Shown here piece by piece: positions 14,728 to 21,292 of a DNA stretch of 21,292 nt. A program made the translations under genes and the position numbers. The stretch's first letter is position 1; every line of letters begins with the position of its first letter. The notes under the pieces are model-generated. The model saw only the letters and a list, made by a program, of their open reading frames with translations, had not been told where the DNA came from and made no database searches. The stretch comes from Cuspidothrix sp046080125 (GTDB lineage: Bacteria > Cyanobacteriota > Cyanobacteriia > Cyanobacteriales > Nostocaceae): NCBI GenBank assembly GCA_046080125.1, contig JBJTTJ010000220.1, positions 1-21,292 on the forward strand. Reading direction: 5' to 3'.

Positions 14728-15777
14728 ATGCTTTCAGCCCCTACGCCCACCCAGCAAACTGTTTACCGTATTTTAGACGCTAATTTAGATCGGGCCCGTG
14801 AGGGTTTACGAATTATTGAAGAATGGTGCCGCTTTGGGTTAAATAATTCTCAGTTGTCTGCTGTCTGTAAACACCTGCGTCAAGAGTTAGGCGCTTGGCA
14901 TACTGGGGAAATACGGGCAGCACGGGATACACTGAGTGATCCAGGAACTGATTTAAGTCATCCCCAAGAGGAACTACGAGCAGATATTACATCTTTGTTA
15001 CAGGCTAATTTTTGCCGTGTTCAGGAAGCACTGCGGGTATTAGAAGAATATGGTAAGCTATATGATTCTCACAAAGATATTGGTTTGGGAAGTGCTTGTA
15101 AACAAATGCGTTATCAGGTTTATACCTTGGAAAGTAATTTGATGGGTTATCAACGTCATCAGTTATTATGGCGATCGCATTTATATCTAGTCACATCTCC
15201 TACAGATAACTTATTAACAACAGCAGAAGCAGCCCTTCAAGGCGGATTAACTCTGTTACAATACCGAGATAAAAACGCTCATGATTTAATGCGTTTAGAA
15301 CAGGCGAAAAAGTTGCGTGATTTATGTCACCATTACGGTGCTTTGTTCATTATCAATGATCGGGTAGATTTAGCTTTGGTTGTGGATGCCGATGGTGTCC
15401 ATTTGGGACAACAGGATATGCCCATTGCTGTAGCGCGTCAATTACTAGGAAATCAGCGCATTATCGGTCGTTCTACCACAAATCCCCAAGAAATGCAAGG
15501 GGCAATAGCCGAAGGTGCAGATTATATTGGTGTGGGACCTGTGTATGAAACCCCAACAAAAGCAGGTAAAGCCGCCGCAGGTTTAGAATATGTGAAATAT
15601 GTCTCCCAAAATTGTCAAATTCCCTGGTTTGCAATTGGGGGAATAGATGTGAATAATCTTCATGATGTCATGAATGCAGGAGCACGAAGGGTAGCTGTTG
15701 TTAGATCCCTAATTCAATCCGATCAACCTACCTTAGCAACTCAGTATTTCCTTTCCCAACTGCACCGAGTTAAATAA
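14728..15777 (+). CDS. thiE: Thiamine phosphate synthase, long two-domain form
   Basis: The 349-residue protein joins the thiazole and pyrimidine halves of thiamine. The catalytic ThiE TIM-barrel occupies about residues 148-345, with LLQYRDKNA, FIINDRVDLALVVDADGVHL, GQQDMPIAVARQLLG, IGRSTTNPQEM, DYIGVGPVYETPTKAG and WFAIGGIDVNN. The first 135 residues form an all-helical domain (RILDANLDRAREGLRIIEEW, NFCRVQEALRVLEEYGKL) found fused to ThiE in cyanobacteria and absent from the roughly 210-residue enzymes of E. coli and Bacillus; its role is unclear to me. No ThiS, ThiG or TPP riboswitch is visible nearby. ATG at 14728 is preceded by GGAG eight bases upstream. Confidence 0.92.
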   Translation: MLSAPTPTQQTVYRILDANLDRAREGLRIIEEWCRFGLNNSQLSAVCKHLRQELGAWHTGEIRAARDTLSDPGTDLSHPQEELRADITSLLQANFCRVQEALRVLEEYGKLYDSHKDIGLGSACKQMRYQVYTLESNLMGYQRHQLLWRSHLYLVTSPTDNLLTTAEAALQGGLTLLQYRDKNAHDLMRLEQAKKLRDLCHHYGALFIINDRVDLALVVDADGVHLGQQDMPIAVARQLLGNQRIIGRSTTNPQEMQGAIAEGADYIGVGPVYETPTKAGKAAAGLEYVKYVSQNCQIPWFAIGGIDVNNLHDVMNAGARRVAVVRSLIQSDQPTLATQYFLSQLHRVK

Positions 15778-15859
15778 ACCAGGAATATTAATCTATGATA
15801 CAATTAAACATTACAGTCATCCCTTTGTGCTAATACCTAGGAGGTGCGATCGGCAAACT

Positions 15860-16486
15860 CTAAACTTTCTTCCCTTGAATTACCTGTAAACTCCCTCCCG
15901 CATATAAATCAGGTTTACCCACAGCAAAACCATAATCTGTTAACAACCCAGGTAAATCTGTTTTTAACAATTCCCAAGCTGTCTGGGTTTCAAACAACCA
16001 AAAAAACACCGCTAAACCCGGCCAAAATAAAAAATTGGTTGGTGGATGAAAATCTACCACTGTAAAAACACCCCCTGGCTTTAACACCCGATAAACCTCT
16101 GCAATAATTTTTTGTAGTTGATTATGCTGCATTTCGTGTAAAGCTGCGCTAGTATGTACCACATCAAATAAACTATCCGCAAACGGCATATCCTCCGCAA
16201 ATCCTTGAACATAAATAGCATCGGGCGCATTCTTTTTAGATCGCTCTATGGATAAAGGTGAAGCATCTAAACCTGTCACATTTTGTGAATAGTTCGCTAA
16301 AAACCTAGTTCCTTGACCACTACCACAACATAAATCTAAAATCCGAGTATCTGATTGGAGCTTTAAATTTTGTAAAGCTAGTTGCCGAAACCGGGTTTCA
16401 CCACCCACACTCAAAGCAGCTAACCGCGATATACCATCATATAACCACTGGTATCTGTAACTCAAGTCTCTAAAAATTGTTGCCAT
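15860..16486 (-). CDS. Class I SAM-dependent methyltransferase, substrate unknown
   Basis: The 208-residue protein has a Methyltransf_11-type fold. SAM-binding motif I is ILDLCCGSGQGTRFL (about residues 49-63), the acidic end of strand 2 is TGLDASP, and later motifs are FAEDMPFADSLFDVVHTSAAL and EVYRVLKPGGVFTVVDFHPP. A hydrophobic stretch, FLFWPGLAVFFWLF, near residue 155 suggests contact with membrane or a lipid-like substrate. It is not an obvious MenG, since the MenG/UbiE N-terminal block (LFNRIAPVYD) is absent. It diverges from hemH across a 93-base region holding an 8-bp palindrome. It converges with thiE. Confidence 0.8.
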   Translation of the reverse strand: MATIFRDLSYRYQWLYDGISRLAALSVGGETRFRQLALQNLKLQSDTRILDLCCGSGQGTRFLANYSQNVTGLDASPLSIERSKKNAPDAIYVQGFAEDMPFADSLFDVVHTSAALHEMQHNQLQKIIAEVYRVLKPGGVFTVVDFHPPTNFLFWPGLAVFFWLFETQTAWELLKTDLPGLLTDYGFAVGKPDLYAGGSLQVIQGKKV

Positions 16487-16512
16487 TGCTTTTTTTCCTG
16501 CACATAAAGCTT

Positions 16513-16529
16513 TATCTTTAATAAAGATA
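16513..16529. promoter_or_regulatory. Palindrome between the methyltransferase gene and hemH
   Basis: TATCTTTA-A-TAAAGATA: perfect 8-bp arms around one base, 26 bases upstream of the methyltransferase start and 50 bases upstream of the hemH ATG. The size and symmetry suit a dimeric repressor. It has the AT-rich, odd-centred look of iron-type boxes but does not match the Fur consensus well. Confidence 0.4.
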
Positions 16530-16579
16530 TATTGTTAACATTAGTGAAAAATTGTAAGGATTGGGGGAAAGTAACTGCT

Positions 16580-17746
16580 ATGGGTCGTGTAGGAGTATTA
16601 TTACTTAATCTTGGCGGTCCGGATAAATTAGAGGATGTCGGACCATTCTTATATAATCTGTTTTCAGATCCCGAAATTATCCGCTTACCCTTTAGCTGGA
16701 TGCAAAAACCCCTCGCTTGGTTTATTGCTACACGCCGAGAAAAAACATCTCAAGAAAATTATAAGCAAATTGGCGGCGGTTCGCCATTGCGAAAAATTAC
16801 AGAAGAACAAGGGGAAGCAATTAAACATCAACTAGGTGAATTAGGACAGGAAGCAAACATATATGTAGGAATGCGTTATTGGCATCCCTTTACCGAAGAA
16901 GCGATCGCCCGACTCACCCAAGATAACATTGATAAATTGGTAATTCTGCCACTTTACCCCCAATTTTCCATCAGCACTAGCGGTTCTAGTTTCCGGTTAT
17001 TACAACAACTGTGGAAAGAACACCCCAAACTACAAAATTTGGAATACACAGTCATTCCCTCTTGGTACAAACAACCAGGATATCTACAAGCAATGGCCGA
17101 ACTCATTGCTGGAGAATTGCAAAATTTTCCTCAACCAGATGATGTACACATCTTCTTTAGTGCTCACGGTGTCCCGAAAAGCTACGTAGAGGAAGCGGGC
17201 GACCCCTACCAACAAGAAATTGAGGAATGTACATACTTAATTATGCAAACCCTCAACCTTCCTAATCCCCATACCCTCGCCTATCAAAGTCGTGTCGGTC
17301 CTGTAGAATGGCTACAACCTTACACCGAAGATGCACTGAAAAATCTAGGGGCAAAAGGTGTCACAGACTTGGTAGTTGTGCCAATTAGTTTTGTTTCCGA
17401 ACACATCGAAACATTACAAGAAATTGATATTGAATACCGCGAAATAGCCGAAGAAGCAGGAATACACAACTTCCGCCGTGTTCCCGCACCTAACACCAAC
17501 CCCGTATTTATTCAAGCACTATCCCAGTTAATTATAGATGCTCTTCAACAGCCTAATCTGCAACTTTCCCAAGTTACCCAGATGAGGAAAAAAGTGAAGA
17601 TGTATCCTCAAGAACGTTGGGAATGGGGGCTAACCACTAGTGCCGAAGTCTGGAATGGTCGTATAGCCATGTTAGGCTTTATCGGTCTAATTATCGAACT
17701 AATTACCGGTAAAGGCTTACTGCACGTTATTGGGCTTTTACATTAG
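16580..17746 (+). CDS. hemH: Ferrochelatase with C-terminal chlorophyll-binding helix
   Basis: The 388-residue enzyme inserts ferrous iron into protoporphyrin IX, the last step of protoheme synthesis. The catalytic core (about residues 1-320) shows GVLLLNLGGPDKLEDVGPFL, QIGGGSPLRKITEEQG, the signature FSAHGVPKSYVEEAGDPYQ with its metal-site His, and VGPVEWLQPYTEDAL with VPISFVSEHIETLQEID. A linker leads to a C-terminal CAB/Hlip-like helix, EVWNGRIAMLGFIGLIIELI, which in cyanobacteria binds chlorophyll and links heme and chlorophyll supply. The frame extends 16 codons upstream to 16532, but the family start is MGRVGVLLLNLGG, so I use ATG 16580. Confidence 0.94.
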   Translation: MGRVGVLLLNLGGPDKLEDVGPFLYNLFSDPEIIRLPFSWMQKPLAWFIATRREKTSQENYKQIGGGSPLRKITEEQGEAIKHQLGELGQEANIYVGMRYWHPFTEEAIARLTQDNIDKLVILPLYPQFSISTSGSSFRLLQQLWKEHPKLQNLEYTVIPSWYKQPGYLQAMAELIAGELQNFPQPDDVHIFFSAHGVPKSYVEEAGDPYQQEIEECTYLIMQTLNLPNPHTLAYQSRVGPVEWLQPYTEDALKNLGAKGVTDLVVVPISFVSEHIETLQEIDIEYREIAEEAGIHNFRRVPAPNTNPVFIQALSQLIIDALQQPNLQLSQVTQMRKKVKMYPQERWEWGLTTSAEVWNGRIAMLGFIGLIIELITGKGLLHVIGLLH

Positions 17747-17791
17747 ACATTTGGTGGTGATGAAATGTGTATAACTACCAAAGCCTTGGTG

Positions 17792-17813
17792 GGGACAATT
17801 CATGAATTGTCCC
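17792..17813. repeat. Perfect 22-bp palindrome between hemH and the DUF4126 gene
   Basis: GGGACAATTCA is followed directly by its exact complement. It matches the GTAGGGACAATTCATGAATTGTCCCTAC-type repeat scattered through Nostocales genomes, with the left outer arm decayed. It lies between convergent genes and may also end both transcripts. Confidence 0.7.
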
Positions 17814-17859
17814 TACATCCTTTTCACCAGAAGTCTATTAGTTTGGGTGATAGGTGATG

Positions 17860-18414
17860 CTACCCTACTCCTTGCCTTCTGCCCTCTTTATACCAATTAT
17901 GCCAGTATGTTGCACTGCGAATGGCCAACCACAGCATAAGTAAAGCAATTAATCCACCCTGACGAGGGGCATCAACAGCAAAAAACACAAGAGTCATACA
18001 CAAAACGTCTTGCAAAAAGACCGACCACATTGGTAGTCCGCGCAAACGATAAAACCAACCAACTAAAACTAATTGAAATACCAAAGCCAATAAAGCCCCA
18101 ATTAAAACAACTAAACAGCTTGGTGTCTTTGTCTCTGGAGTAACTGCCAAGGCCATAATCGCCCCGACAAAGGGAGATAAGAATAAATGAACTTGCTGTA
18201 TTATTCTTTGACCAATTAGTTTTTTAGAAGCAAAAATTTCAAATAAAGACCAGCTAGTTAGCAGGACAACTAAAACATTGGGCGAAATCCGAGATAAGAG
18301 CGGTATATTTGACCAAAGTTGATCACCCTGTAGGATGCCAATAACTAATAGAGGTATACCTATTCTCATTCCGGCGGCGGCACTAGCAGATAATATCGCA
18401 AGAACTTCAATCAT
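17860..18414 (-). CDS. DUF4126 integral membrane protein
   Basis: The 184-residue protein has about five hydrophobic helices: the N-terminal IEVLAILSASAAAGMRIGIP, VLVVLLTSWSLFEIF, LFLSPFVGAIMALAV, LVVLIGALLALVFQLVLVGW and VLCMTLVFFAVDAP. The Gly- and Ala-rich start and the KKLIGQRIIQQVHLFLSPFVG core match DUF4126, whose function is not established to my knowledge. The length fits. Neighbours give no clue: hemH converges from the left and purB lies upstream on the same strand after a 206-base gap. A palindrome sits 15 bases before the start codon. Confidence 0.75.
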   Translation of the reverse strand: MIEVLAILSASAAAGMRIGIPLLVIGILQGDQLWSNIPLLSRISPNVLVVLLTSWSLFEIFASKKLIGQRIIQQVHLFLSPFVGAIMALAVTPETKTPSCLVVLIGALLALVFQLVLVGWFYRLRGLPMWSVFLQDVLCMTLVFFAVDAPRQGGLIALLMLWLAIRSATYWHNWYKEGRRQGVG

Positions 18415-18428
18415 GGGATATTCCCGAC

Positions 18429-18445
18429 TTTACTAAATTAGTAAA
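18429..18445 (-). promoter_or_regulatory. Palindrome at the DUF4126 promoter
   Basis: TTTACTAA-A-TTAGTAAA (8-bp perfect arms) sits 15 bases before the ATG. On the minus strand it follows a TATTATAG stretch that could be a -10 element, so it would overlap the transcript start. It could be an operator or a 5'-end hairpin. Confidence 0.35.
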
Positions 18446-18543
18446 AGTCACTATAATAATTATAATCTACCCTTTTATTATTTGAGTATCAGTAAACTAG
18501 ATATTTATTTTTACTTTGCGACACAGAAAGAGCAAGTATGTAA

Positions 18544-18613
18544 ATTTAGGGGAGTAGAGGGGCAGGGAGCAGGGGGGAGAAATTTCCTTATTTTTCCTTG
18601 CCTCTTGCCTCTG
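18544..18613. repeat. Low-complexity purine/pyrimidine tract 3' of purB
   Basis: GGGGAGTAGAGGGGCAGGGAGCAGGGGGGAG is followed by CCTTGCCTCTTGCCTC on the same strand. The two halves are partly complementary (GAGGCAAG/GGGCAGGGAG types), a pattern common between cyanobacterial genes. It may form an imperfect stem that ends purB transcription. Confidence 0.35.
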
Positions 18614-18620
18614 ACCAGTT

Positions 18621-19922
18621 TTAAATACCTAGTCTTTGATAAACTTGCTCTAAGTGCTGGAGATGATGCTGTGGATCAAAACAGGCTTCTACTTCTGTGG
18701 GTGATAAGTGCCGAGTTACACGGGAATCTTTGCTGATTAAATCACGGAAGTTACCTTCTGGTTTATTCCAAGCCGTGTGGGCGTTTTCTTGGACTATGGC
18801 ATAAGCTTCTTCACGCTTGATGCCTTTGTCAACTAAGGTGAGTAGTACCCTTTGACTGAAGACCACGCCACCATAGCAGTTGAGATTTCGTGCCATGTTT
18901 TCAGGATAAACTAACAGATTGTTTACCAATTGGGTGATCTCATGCAGCATGAAATGAGTCAAAATGCAAGCATCTGGTAAAACAACTCTTTCTACAGAAC
19001 TGTGGGAAATATCCCGTTCGTGCCACAAAGCCACGTTTTCTAATACTGCCCCTGCATGACTTCTAACCAGTCGCGCCATCCCTGTTAACCGTTCGGAACG
19101 GATGGGGTTGCGCTTGTGAGGCATAGCACTGGAACCTTTTTGTCCTTTGGAGAAAAATTCTTCAACTTCTAAAACATCTGTTTTTTGCAGGTTGCGAATT
19201 TCTACGGCAAAGCGTTCAATAGATGCAGCGAGGAGGGCTAACTGCTGTACAAAGTCAGCATGAATATCACGGGAAATTACCTGAGTAGAAGCCGTATCAG
19301 GTTTGAGACCGAGTTTAGCACAAGCGATCGCTTCCACACGGGGTTCAATATTAGCATAAGTTCCTACTGCACCGGATATTTTACCGACAGCAATAGTTTT
19401 TTTGAGAATTTGCAGCCGTTCCTGGTGGCGTAACATTTCCGCCAACCAACCAGCTAATTTAAAGCCAAAAGTAATGGGTTCAGCGTGAATACCATGCGAT
19501 CGCCCAATCATCACCGTATCTCGATGTGCTGTAGCTTTTTTGCGAATCGCCTCAATAGCATCTTTCAAACTTTTCAACAACAAATCCAGACTAGCCACTA
19601 ATTGTAGTGCTAAAGCCGTATCTAATACATCTGAACTGGTTAAACCTAAATGAATATAGCGTCCTACATCACCGACATATTCATTAACATTTGTTAAAAA
19701 AGCAATGACATCATGACGGACTTCCGCCTCAATTTCTAACACCCGCTTCGGATCAAAATTTGCCTTAGCCTTAATTTCTGCAACCGCCTCTGCTGGAATA
19801 TAACCCAGTTGTGCCTGTGCTTCGCAAACTGCGATCTCTACATCTAGCCAGGTTTTCAGTTTATAGGTTTCACTCCACAGATTGCCCATTTCGGGCAAAG
19901 TATAACGCTCAATCACATTCAC
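18621..19922 (-). CDS. purB: Adenylosuccinate lyase
   Basis: The 433-residue fumarase/aspartase-superfamily enzyme catalyses two purine steps, SAICAR to AICAR and adenylosuccinate to AMP. The three conserved regions are clear: VRHDVIAFLTNVNEYVGD with LTSSDVLDTALALQ, MIGRSHGIHAEPITFGFKLA with the catalytic His, and the mobile signature loop GSSAMPHKRNPIRSERLTG with the catalytic Ser. The C-terminal domain runs to LEQVYQRLGI. Length is typical of the bacterial short form. The start MNVIERYTLPEMGNLWSE is the family N-terminus. It is separated from its neighbours and appears to be its own unit. Confidence 0.95.
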   Translation of the reverse strand: MNVIERYTLPEMGNLWSETYKLKTWLDVEIAVCEAQAQLGYIPAEAVAEIKAKANFDPKRVLEIEAEVRHDVIAFLTNVNEYVGDVGRYIHLGLTSSDVLDTALALQLVASLDLLLKSLKDAIEAIRKKATAHRDTVMIGRSHGIHAEPITFGFKLAGWLAEMLRHQERLQILKKTIAVGKISGAVGTYANIEPRVEAIACAKLGLKPDTASTQVISRDIHADFVQQLALLAASIERFAVEIRNLQKTDVLEVEEFFSKGQKGSSAMPHKRNPIRSERLTGMARLVRSHAGAVLENVALWHERDISHSSVERVVLPDACILTHFMLHEITQLVNNLLVYPENMARNLNCYGGVVFSQRVLLTLVDKGIKREEAYAIVQENAHTAWNKPEGNFRDLISKDSRVTRHLSPTEVEACFDPQHHLQHLEQVYQRLGI

Positions 19923-20049
19923 AGCATCTAATACAACTGTTATATTTTACATTGACAATTGGTAAAAATTTATTTAATTCTAAAACTATTTCCAATTAAT
20001 ACTTGTAGATTATTCTCTTACGTCAAAATTAGGTAATGCTAATTTCTTA

Positions 20050-20234
20050 TCATTTTTTAGTCTTAACTTTTTTTATTGCGGCTCGTTGTACTTCTTCATT
20101 GAGCAAATAACCGAAACGTTTTCTAAACGCAACACAAATTCCTTTCGTGTATTGCCCAATTTCTTCGTTGTATCATCCAAATTCCAATTATGCTCTGCTA
20201 ACTTAGTCAGCAAATAAACTCGTTTAGTTTGCAT
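20050..20234 (-). pseudogene. Small helix-turn-helix-like gene with a probable frameshift
   Basis: From ATG 20234 the frame reads MQTKRVYLLTKLAEHNWNLD, then DTTKKLGNTRKEFVLRLEN, which resembles a Fis-type helix-turn-helix. It then loses sense (VSVICSMKKYNEPQ, stop at 20073). A shift of one base just after LEN gives GYLLNEEVQRAAIKKVKTKK and a stop at 20050, a basic tail that fits such a small protein better. This suggests a one-base deletion near 20122-20130. The unshifted frame is also open upstream to a GTG at 20270. I do not recognise the family with certainty; a genuine 53-65-residue protein in the unshifted frame is the alternative. Confidence 0.4.
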
Positions 20235-20280
20235 CAAAGTTAATGTCGCGTTTTTGCTGGAGATAATCACGAGTGATCAT
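20224..20280 (-). pseudogene. Possible N-terminal scrap of a MNT-type nucleotidyltransferase
   Basis: The 18-codon frame begins MITRDYLQQKRD, which resembles the opening of small MNT-domain nucleotidyltransferases of HEPN-MNT toxin-antitoxin pairs, and then stops. No GSxARG...DxD catalytic region follows. It overlaps the 5' side of the HTH-like gene. With only twelve informative residues the assignment is weak. Confidence 0.2.
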
Positions 20281-20312
20281 AAAATTTATTTTACAGGACT
20301 ACTTACTTATTA

Positions 20313-20966
20313 TTATGGATGAATTTGACTCAAAATATAGCGTAGACGATCATAATCATCTTTAAGTAAAATACTCAGATGTCGTCCAGCTTTGATTAAC
20401 CATTCTCGATCATTTTTGCGTAATTGATATACTCCGCGAATAGTTGCTGCTACTAGAGAGTCTACGGGTGCACCACTAATGAAAAGTAATGTGCGTAAAA
20501 AATCTAATTCCTCCGTAAACTGAATAATTCTTTCTGCGTGAGAGTGATAAACAGCTTGGTGAATTTGAGGCGGACGAGGTGGCAGATATTGATACATTTT
20601 ACCATTATTACTATTAATAGATTTTTCCTGAAATCCCACAATTGCCGCCTTAAATTCAGTTTTGAGCATCGAAAATATTTGCGGTTGTTCCTCACGTAAA
20701 GCCTGTAAAGATAATCCCAAAGCAACTGCCCGATGTACAGAATCAATCGGCATAGTTGTGGCATGATAAACTACAGCATAAACTTGATTACCAGATTCTT
20801 CATCCACAGCGCCAACCCAACTTCCAAAAGGTGGCATAGGTGGAAAACTTAGGTCTTCTGGTTCTAGACACTGGGCCAAAAATTCTGTAGTTGTGGTTTC
20901 AATTATCTCGGCAAAATGGTGAGAATGGCGATCGCTAACAGCAAACTGTGGTAAAGATAGACGCAT
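20313..20966 (-). CDS. Conserved cyanobacterial protein with HAS-barrel-like N-terminus
   Basis: The 217-residue protein begins MRLSLPQFAVSDRHSHHFAE, and residues 1-90 (through FGSWVGAVDEESGNQVYAVVYHATTMPI) look like the HAS barrel shared by HerA-type ATPases and ATP synthase. The rest (EEQPQIFSMLKTEFKAAIVG, LPPRPPQIHQAVYHSHAERI, DFLRTLLFISGAPVDSLVAA) appears to be a helical domain. There is no Walker motif, so it is not itself an ATPase. No signal peptide or membrane segment is visible. Proteins of this type are conserved in cyanobacteria; I know of no established function. It lies 110 bases downstream of ndhS on the same strand. Confidence 0.6.
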   Translation of the reverse strand: MRLSLPQFAVSDRHSHHFAEIIETTTTEFLAQCLEPEDLSFPPMPPFGSWVGAVDEESGNQVYAVVYHATTMPIDSVHRAVALGLSLQALREEQPQIFSMLKTEFKAAIVGFQEKSINSNNGKMYQYLPPRPPQIHQAVYHSHAERIIQFTEELDFLRTLLFISGAPVDSLVAATIRGVYQLRKNDREWLIKAGRHLSILLKDDYDRLRYILSQIHP

Positions 20967-21076
20967 AAAATTAAACAGAAGTTTAGAATCAAGGAGTACA
21001 GTAGTTGTAGAATCTTTTTCAACAAGGATTAGTCAATAGCCTTAGTAAACAAGACCACTGACTAATGACCGAATGA

Positions 21077-21274
21077 TTATTTGCCTTTTTTCTGAACTGT
21101 AGTTTCCACAGGTTCTAATTCCGTCAGTCGGAAAGTAATTATTTTATCCCAATTACCACCTTCAAACAGTACAGCTACTTTACCATCACTAACTCGTTGT
21201 ACAAGTCCTTCAAACCGATAATATATATCAGCAGGATTGTTAACGCGAACAGTTGCTCCGGGTAGAATCATCAT
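21077..21274 (-). CDS. ndhS: NDH-1 complex subunit S
   Basis: The 65-residue protein is the SH3-like NdhS subunit of the cyanobacterial NAD(P)H dehydrogenase-like complex, where it helps form the ferredoxin-binding site at the stromal or cytoplasmic arm for cyclic electron flow. The diagnostic run ILPGATVRVNNP, YYRFEGLVQRVSDGKVAVLF, EGGNWDKIITFRLTELEPVE is complete, followed by a short basic tail. Two consecutive ATG codons (21274 and 21271) are possible starts; the family usually begins MILPGATV, so the second may be used. The promoter region lies mostly outside the window. Confidence 0.93.
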   Translation of the reverse strand: MMILPGATVRVNNPADIYYRFEGLVQRVSDGKVAVLFEGGNWDKIITFRLTELEPVETTVQKKGK

Positions 21275-21292
21275 ATTTACTCTTATTGGTTT

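Noticed and set aside
15860..16486. Methyltransferase as MenG, to complete the phylloquinone pathway
   Set aside because: The MenG/UbiE N-terminal and post-I signatures are absent, and the gene is far from the men cluster.

Overview
The window looks like a stretch of a filamentous cyanobacterial chromosome, most likely Nostocales of the Anabaena/Dolichospermum/Nostoc type; the order-level placement is inference. Supporting signs are an NdhS subunit of the photosynthetic NDH-1 complex, ferrochelatase with a C-terminal chlorophyll-binding (CAB/Hlip-like) helix, phylloquinone genes including the phytyltransferase MenA, a long two-domain ThiE, eleven copies of the HIP1 octamer GCGATCGC, and several perfect intergenic palindromes of cyanobacterial type. 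Most of the window is ordinary chromosomal core and housekeeping sequence. I found no CRISPR array, no prophage and no intact defence island.

Layout. The left edge (1-139) is the 5' end of an insertion sequence whose IS5-type transposase gene runs out of the window. Then follow a small holin-like membrane protein (-), a secreted protein with two peptidoglycan-binding domains (-), a roughly 600-base gene-free stretch holding palindromic repeats, KDPG aldolase (eda, -), a four-helix DUF4231 membrane protein (+), inorganic pyrophosphatase (ppa, +) and aspartate decarboxylase (panD, +). Converging on panD is a two-gene unit (-), a HAD hydrolase followed by a Nit1-type amidase. Its 5' side carries a collapsed IS607 element: the start of tnpA, its tail and the start of tnpB, joined after an internal deletion and still behind a good promoter-like sequence.

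The centre (6842-11750) is a phylloquinone (vitamin K1) cluster: menA, menC and menE on the minus strand, with menC and menE overlapping, and menF diverging on the plus strand. These supply isochorismate synthase, o-succinylbenzoate synthase, o-succinylbenzoate-CoA ligase and the phytyltransferase. menD, menB, menH and menG are not in the window. A tRNA-Asn(GTT), a YacP-type NYN nuclease and a secreted beta-helix (DUF1565) protein follow, all on the minus strand.

The right part holds thiE (+), a small methyltransferase (-), hemH (+), a DUF4126 membrane protein (-), purB (-), a short, apparently frameshifted HTH-like gene (-), a HAS-barrel-like conserved protein (-) and ndhS (-). Most genes are singly transcribed or in pairs. 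The only clear operon-like units are menA-menC-menE and HAD-nit.

The least explained items are the IS607 remnant that now forms the leader of the HAD-nit unit, the broken small gene at 20050-20280, a 41-base sequence found twice (34 of 41 identical), and several perfect palindromes next to gene starts that could be operators.
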